NCBI GenBank assembly: GCA_966250375.1
Contig: CBINHE010000024.1
Span: 1 to 47,710 of the forward strand
Direction: 5' to 3'
Length of the DNA stretch: 47,710 bases
Source of the DNA: CAMLDH01 sp966250375
GTDB taxonomy: Bacteria; Pseudomonadota; Gammaproteobacteria; Burkholderiales; Burkholderiaceae_D
The notes beneath the pieces were generated by a model. That model ran no database searches. It was not told where the DNA came from and saw only the letters and a program-made list of their open reading frames with translations. Numbering within the stretch: the stretch's first letter is position 1; each line of letters starts with the position of its first letter. The position numbers and the translations under genes were made by a program. This document shows, piece after piece, positions 43,493 to 47,710 of this stretch.

Positions 43493-43549
43493 ATCTGGAA
43501 TTTCAAGCAATAGCAAAAAATCGCAATGAATATGAAAATCATTGTATTC

Positions 43550-43580
43550 TTGCTAACTGGACTCATGGCTGACTTACAAT
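43550..43580 (+). promoter_or_regulatory. candidate promoter of the methyltransferase gene
   Basis: TTGCTA (43550-43555) and TACAAT (43575-43580) are recognisable -35 and -10 boxes with a 19-base spacer, slightly long. A 6-bp inverted repeat CAATGA/TCATTG (43524-43529, 43539-43544) lies just upstream. Confidence 0.35.
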
Positions 43581-43655
43581 TCTCATCGTGGTTGTCAGGG
43601 ATGGCGGTTTAGTCCAGCCGGAAGTTATTCTGTACATGTTCCAAAGAGAGACTTT

Positions 43656-44381
43656 GTGGATAACACAATAATAATGAATTCACCGGAGCCGCATGTTCCG
43701 GAAACGGCATTTGGCAAATGGTTTCTACAGACCAGTACATGGAAGGTTCACGTGCTGGAGCGTGCGATAAAAGACCTCGAACGCTTGATTCCAGATCGGC
43801 AGCCCGCTTACGCTGTGGTGGCGGACGTTGGCTGCGGTTGGGGACATTCACTTAAAAAGCTCAACGACCGTTTTTCGCCGCAACGCTTGATAGGCATGGA
43901 TATCGACCCGGAAATGCTTGCCGCTTCCGCAAAAGAGGCTGCCAATTCAGGAGTGCAGATTGAATTTGTCAATTGCTCGAGTTCGCGTTTGGCTCTTCCA
44001 GATAACAGCGTCGATCTGCTTTTCTGCCATCAGACCTTCCATCACCTGATCGATCAGGAACAGGCGATTCGCGAATTTTTCCGCGTGCTTAAGCCGGGCG
44101 GCGTGTTGTTGTTTGCAGAGTCAACCCGGCGTTATATCCATTCATGGATCATCAGGCTCTTGTTTCGCCATCCAATGGATGTGCAAAAATCGGCGCCTGA
44201 ATATCTGGCGCTCATTCGTAGCGCCGGCTTTAATGTATTGCCGGAATCGATTTCTTATCCTTACTTGTGGTGGAGCAGAGAGGATCTGGGGGTGATTGAA
44301 AGATGGTTCGGCATTAAACCGCCAAGTGAGCGAGAGGAAACGCTCATCAATCTCGTCGCCAGCAAGCCGCATTCTGCTTGA
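43656..44381 (+). CDS. class I SAM-dependent methyltransferase
   Basis: A 241-residue Methyltransf_11-type enzyme. Motif I is VADVGCGWGHSLKKL, followed by the acidic residues of GMDIDPEML, motif post-I in ALPDNSVDLLFCHQTFHHL and FRVLKPGGVLLFAE. The start is probably the GTG at 43656 after GAGAG; an ATG at 43674 is the alternative. The substrate is unknown. Aryl polyene clusters usually carry a methyltransferase for the aromatic head and none lies inside this one. This gene, 1.5 kb downstream, is a candidate, though separated by unrelated genes. Confidence 0.86.
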   Translation: MDNTIIMNSPEPHVPETAFGKWFLQTSTWKVHVLERAIKDLERLIPDRQPAYAVVADVGCGWGHSLKKLNDRFSPQRLIGMDIDPEMLAASAKEAANSGVQIEFVNCSSSRLALPDNSVDLLFCHQTFHHLIDQEQAIREFFRVLKPGGVLLFAESTRRYIHSWIIRLLFRHPMDVQKSAPEYLALIRSAGFNVLPESISYPYLWWSREDLGVIERWFGIKPPSEREETLINLVASKPHSA

Positions 44382-44529
44382 TGAAGCAGCCGTCTCCGAG
44401 CGTTTTGTCGGTGAAGCTGCTCGTTCGCATACCGATCGAAATGCGTCTCGTCGCCTGGCTTGTCACCGCAGTCGGACGGCACGGTTCATGGAACGAACGG
44501 CGTTGCCTGCCCAAGGTTGTTCCGCGATA

Positions 44530-46176
44530 ATGGGACCAAATGACTTTGATTGCCAGCTCATGACTCCGCTTTCCGCGAACTCGATTGAAGATCGGCTTTA
44601 CGTCCTGCGAACCCGCTGGGAGCGTTATGTTGCGGAAGGCCGGTTCGAGCAGTTCATCGAGTTTGCGGTGGCGGTCAACAGCTTGGCCGAGTATTTCACC
44701 CGCATGCGCCTGCCGGGTTTGGTGCGGTTGTGCGAGGGGCTGGAAAACGCGGCGCTGGCCAAACTGGGCGATGAGTCAACCCATCCGGTCGGGACGCAGG
44801 ATATCCAATCGCTGCAACGCCAGATGGATGCTTTGCTCGGCGCAGTGACAACCTCGCGCCCGCCCACTGCGGAGCGGCGCACTGATGAACCGGCTGCGGC
44901 AGTACCCGATATCGACTGGATCAAGCCGCGTTCGGTATGGATGATTGCAGCTCCCGAGAAGCGTGACATGGCCGATGCACTGTCGCGCCAGCTCCAGTTC
45001 TTCGGTTTCCAGATCATCCAGATTGCGTGGAGCTGTGTCCAGTTGCCAGGAGATATTCCACTGGTGGTGCTCTTCATTCCTGCCCACGAATCTGCGAAGC
45101 CGGAAGAATTTGCCTGCATCTCTGCGGTCCGCGCAAGCTGTCCTGCAAGTCAGTTGGTGTACCTCGGCGTGCAATCGGAAATCGAACCGATCGTCGCGCT
45201 GATGCGCGCCGGCATCGACGTTACCATTCCGGTCGAGGAGCAGCCCTCGCTAGTGCTTAACTGCGTACTCGATCTGGTGCAAACCAATGAGCAGGAGCAG
45301 TATCGCGTACTCATCGTCGAAGATTCGCGAGTGGCGGTGGCGCTGATCCAGCGCACGCTGGCGCAGCACGGTATCGACACCCAAGCGATCAACGACCCTG
45401 GCAAGCTGCTCGATGTGCTTGAGTCCTACCGTCCCGACCTGATCCTGATGGACATGTACATGCCGCGTTTCAATGGCGTCGAAGCGACGCGCGTGCTGCG
45501 CCAGATGGCGGCCTACAGTTCGCTGCCGATTGTCTATCTGTCGGGCGAATCCGAGGTCGGCATGCAAGTTGAAGCGTTGCGTCTCGGCGGCGACCAGTTT
45601 CTGATCAAGCCTTTCAATCCGGTGTTGCTGGCGGCAGTCGTCAAGACCAGGATCGAGCGCTTCCGCGAAACGCGGCGCTCCAGCCGCCTCGATGGACTGA
45701 CCGGCTTGCTTAATCACACGGCCGCCAAATCACGCCTGAAAGCCATCGTCGACCAGCATCCCGCGCAGAGTTCGCTCACGGTGGCAATGATCGACATCGA
45801 TCACTTCAAGTCGGTTAACGACACCTACGGCCATCCGGTGGGCGATCAGGTGATACGCGGGCTGGCCTGGCTGCTCAAAGGGCGTCTGCGTTCAATCGAC
45901 ATGATCGGCCGCTACGGCGGCGAAGAATTCTTGATCGCGCTGCCGGGGGTGAATCTGGCACAGGCCAGCGCGGTGATCGAGCGTATTCGCCAGGATTTTT
46001 CTGCACTGCCGCATGCGCATCCCGAGGGTGCTCTGTACGCGACCTTCAGCGCCGGCCTCGCGTCGTATTCGGCCGGCGATACCGCGGCCGGTCTCACCGA
46101 AGCGGCCGACGGCGCGCTGTTGGAAGCCAAGCATCTGGGACGCAATCGGGTGGAGAAGTCAGTGCGCAACAAATAG
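44530..46176 (+). CDS. response regulator diguanylate cyclase (degenerate HPt, degenerate REC, REC, GGDEF)
   Basis: A 548-residue c-di-GMP synthase. The N-terminal helical region (FAVAVNSLAEYFTRMRLPGL) looks like an HPt domain without its histidine. A receiver-like domain at about 135-250 lacks a phospho-acceptor aspartate. An intact receiver follows with Asp308 (LILMDMYMPRFNG) and Lys360 (LIKPF). The GGDEF domain ends the protein, with GGEEF at 463-467 and an inhibitory I-site RSID at 454-457 placed five residues before it. The start could be 44530 or 44560; the frame stays open further upstream into the methyltransferase gene. Confidence 0.9.
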   Translation: MGPNDFDCQLMTPLSANSIEDRLYVLRTRWERYVAEGRFEQFIEFAVAVNSLAEYFTRMRLPGLVRLCEGLENAALAKLGDESTHPVGTQDIQSLQRQMDALLGAVTTSRPPTAERRTDEPAAAVPDIDWIKPRSVWMIAAPEKRDMADALSRQLQFFGFQIIQIAWSCVQLPGDIPLVVLFIPAHESAKPEEFACISAVRASCPASQLVYLGVQSEIEPIVALMRAGIDVTIPVEEQPSLVLNCVLDLVQTNEQEQYRVLIVEDSRVAVALIQRTLAQHGIDTQAINDPGKLLDVLESYRPDLILMDMYMPRFNGVEATRVLRQMAAYSSLPIVYLSGESEVGMQVEALRLGGDQFLIKPFNPVLLAAVVKTRIERFRETRRSSRLDGLTGLLNHTAAKSRLKAIVDQHPAQSSLTVAMIDIDHFKSVNDTYGHPVGDQVIRGLAWLLKGRLRSIDMIGRYGGEEFLIALPGVNLAQASAVIERIRQDFSALPHAHPEGALYATFSAGLASYSAGDTAAGLTEAADGALLEAKHLGRNRVEKSVRNK

Positions 46177-46280
46177 AGAATCTCGGCGCGGTACCGCTCT
46201 GTGCCGCTCACATCACCCGTTGGGCATCATGAATAGCGCCTTTGCCAGTCGCCACACAATTGAAGGCGAGGAGTCCCCGC

Positions 46281-47159
46281 ATGTTCGCTGGTAGTCGGCA
46301 AATACAAATATGGGATGAAGCACAAGGCGTCTCGTTTCCGGCTGTTGTCATGTATCCAACCGGAGTACCTTCGACTCCAACGGCCTTCGGTCCTTACTCA
46401 ATCGACGTCAGTCTCGACGCACCGATTTCGAGCTGTGCTTACCCTCTTGTGGTGGTTTCCCACGGAAACGGCGGTTCACACCTTCTCTACCGGACCATCT
46501 GCACACACCTGGCGAAGAACGGCTACGTTGTGGCCATGCTCGAACATCCGGGCAACAACCGAAACAACAACGAACTCGAAGGGACCTACGAAAACCTCGT
46601 AAACCGCCCCCGACACATCCGCTTGACGATTGACGCAGTGTTGTCCGACGCCTTTTTCACGGCCTGCGTGCAAGCGAACAACGTGGCGGTCATTGGGCAT
46701 TCAATTGGCGGGTACGCCGCCTTGGCTGTTGCTGGCGGGACGCCTTGGTCAGAAGATCGGCGGAGGGTCGAGGTAGTTGCTGATCCCCGCGTCAAAGCGT
46801 TGGTCTTGCTGGCGCCAGCAACGCCTTGGTACTTGGCCGAGGGGTCGCTCGGCAATGTGCAAGTCCCAATCCTTATGCTCATCGCCGAGCACGATCCATA
46901 TACGCCGCGCTGGCACGCTGATCTCGTACTGGACGGTGTTCCAGACCGGAACCGGGTCACATTCAGGGTTGTTGAAAACGCCGGTCACTTTTCCTTCTTG
47001 AGCCCTTTCCCGCCAAGAATGAAGAACCCTGGGTTTCGTCCATCGACTGACCCAGAAGGGTTTGACCGGGAGAGTTTTCATCAAGCTCTTCCTGATGAAG
47101 TACTCCAATACCTGGGCACTCAGCTCCAAGGTTCTCAAACCGACGCAGCAAACGCATGA
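46281..47159 (+). CDS. alpha/beta hydrolase (dienelactone hydrolase/PAF-acetylhydrolase-like)
   Basis: A 292-residue hydrolase with the oxyanion segment VVSHGNGGSHLLY, nucleophile Ser141 in GHSIGG, Asp205 in IAEHDPYTP and His236 in NAGHFSF, a complete triad. The start is the ATG at 46281, because GAGGAG lies 7 bases upstream; an in-frame TTG at 46242 has no such site. The substrate is unknown, and no signal peptide is seen. Codon choice looks less GC-biased than in the neighbouring cyclase gene, and a structured possibly intron-derived segment follows, so recent acquisition is possible. Confidence 0.87.
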   Translation: MFAGSRQIQIWDEAQGVSFPAVVMYPTGVPSTPTAFGPYSIDVSLDAPISSCAYPLVVVSHGNGGSHLLYRTICTHLAKNGYVVAMLEHPGNNRNNNELEGTYENLVNRPRHIRLTIDAVLSDAFFTACVQANNVAVIGHSIGGYAALAVAGGTPWSEDRRRVEVVADPRVKALVLLAPATPWYLAEGSLGNVQVPILMLIAEHDPYTPRWHADLVLDGVPDRNRVTFRVVENAGHFSFLSPFPPRMKNPGFRPSTDPEGFDRESFHQALPDEVLQYLGTQLQGSQTDAANA

Positions 47160-47213
47160 TGCTCAAGCATCCGTTCCAGCGAATTGCCTCTGGCAGCCAC
47201 TGAGCTCAAACCT

Positions 47214-47312
47214 GTGTGCCATGCATAGCACGAATCCAGCCGGGTGGAAGTCCCGGTACCAGGTGAATGTATAACCGAAGGTTGATCGAATCGCTTGCAG
47301 TTTGGGAACTGC
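47214..47312 (+). other. hairpin-rich segment, possible 5' remnant of a group II intron
   Basis: The 221-base gap before the last gene holds four stems in succession: GTGC/GCAC (47216-47219, 47228-47231), CCGGG/CCCGG (47240-47244, 47252-47256), AACC/GGTT (47273-47276, 47280-47283) and GCAGTT/AACTGC (47297-47302, 47307-47312). It begins GTGTG, matching the GUGYG 5' consensus of group II introns, and CCGGGTGGAAGTCCCGG recalls domain I of bacterial introns. No reverse transcriptase or domain V follows, so at most a truncated end is present. Confidence 0.35.
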
Positions 47313-47380
47313 GACGCCTGTCAATGCCACTGATAGTCAGAAATCCCTTTTCATTTACGACAATTTTTTGAAAGAGCATT

Positions 47381-47710
47381 ATGGATATTCGATCTCTCTA
47401 CGAAATTAAATCACATATGTTTTCTTACAATAAGGAGGAATTCCAATGGGGGAAAAAACCTGGAACAGGTCCTACCGACCCCGGTGACATTCGTCCGCCA
47501 CAGTACAGCCTATTAGGTAATGTTCCTAAAAACACTCCGCCGGAACAAAAATCCCCGCCATGGTTTGAAAAATTCTCACAGTTTTTGGAGAAATTTAACA
47601 ACAATCCTCAATCCTTCTCCATGAAAGATTTTAAAGGATTCAGTCTGTTTGGCGGTAAAACACCTACTGACACTAAAACACCTACTGACACTAAAACACC
47701 TACTGACACT
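47381..47710 (+). CDS. unrecognised protein with KTPTDT repeats (runs off the window)
   Basis: An open frame of 110 codons from ATG 47381, with AAAGAG just upstream, reaches the window edge without a stop. There is no signal peptide. The sequence is proline-, lysine- and asparagine-rich (EEFQWGKKPGTGPTDPGD, PPWFEKFSQFLEKFNNN), includes FSLFGGK, and ends in three KTPTDT repeats. The W-G-K-K-P-G then F-G-G-K spacing faintly recalls HflK N-termini, but I do not recognise the protein. Lower GC than the neighbours suggests foreign origin. Confidence 0.6.
   Translation, partial: MDIRSLYEIKSHMFSYNKEEFQWGKKPGTGPTDPGDIRPPQYSLLGNVPKNTPPEQKSPPWFEKFSQFLEKFNNNPQSFSMKDFKGFSLFGGKTPTDTKTPTDTKTPTDT
47657..47710 (+). 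repeat. three perfect 18-base tandem repeats at the window end
   Basis: AAAACACCTACTGACACT occurs at 47657-47674, 47675-47692 and 47693-47710, in frame, encoding KTPTDT each time. The array continues to the last base, so the copy number is at least three. Identical units suggest recent expansion or copy-number variation. Confidence 0.95.

Noticed and set aside
47657..47710. CRISPR-like repeat array
   Set aside because: The 18-base units are contiguous without spacers and remain in one coding frame, so they are a protein repeat.

Overview
The window looks like a chromosomal segment of a betaproteobacterium of the order Burkholderiales, most likely family Oxalobacteraceae (Herminiimonas/Janthinobacterium/Collimonas-like). 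This placement is inferred from gene content and order (argH, an AlgZ/AlgR-type pair, ppc, hemC-hemD-hemX-hemY; nadE-glnB; trxB, ftsK-lolA-rarA-serS) and from the character of the proteins. No database was searched.

Region 1 (1-26.4 kb) is mostly core genome. It holds argH facing a LytS/LytTR-type two-component pair, PEP carboxylase, and the heme operon hemCDXY. Next come inorganic pyrophosphatase, a DMT-family permease, a tail-anchored Ser/Thr kinase and a COG3146-type acyltransferase. They are followed by NAD synthetase with a PII protein, an Smr protein, thioredoxin reductase, ftsK-lolA-rarA-serS, a tRNA-Ser(CGA) and the nucleosidase PpnN.

Region 2 (26.4-42.6 kb) is a nearly gapless, same-strand gene cluster for an aryl polyene (APE) or related xanthomonadin/flexirubin-type pigment. 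Its order is: chain-length-factor-like ketosynthase, acyltransferase, two acyl carrier proteins, membrane protein, AMP-ligase fused to a dehydratase, glycosyltransferase, second acyltransferase, aromatic amino acid ammonia-lyase, thioesterase, LolA-like carrier, MMPL exporter, DUF3261-type lipoprotein, ketosynthase, dehydratase, ketoreductase, ketosynthase, and a small exported protein. Most junctions overlap by 4 to 14 bases. In the inferred pathway the ligase loads an aromatic acid onto a carrier protein. The ketosynthases, ketoreductase and dehydratases then extend a conjugated polyene, and the acyltransferases, LolA-like protein, lipoprotein and MMPL pump attach it to lipid and move it to the outer membrane.

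Two palindromic elements mark the cluster. One (26396-26554) lies directly after the ppnN stop. The other (38292-38525) is a MITE-like insertion with 17-base terminal inverted repeats and a 5-base target duplication (ATGAT). It sits exactly on the start codon of the first large ketosynthase gene, and the duplicated target rebuilds that start codon.

Region 3 (42.6-47.7 kb) is accessory. It holds a nitronate monooxygenase fragment, a hemolysin III/TrhA family membrane protein, a SAM methyltransferase, a diguanylate cyclase with degenerate HPt and REC domains, and an alpha/beta hydrolase. These are followed by a hairpin-rich stretch that may be a group II intron 5' remnant, and by an unfinished gene that runs off the window in three perfect 18-base repeats.
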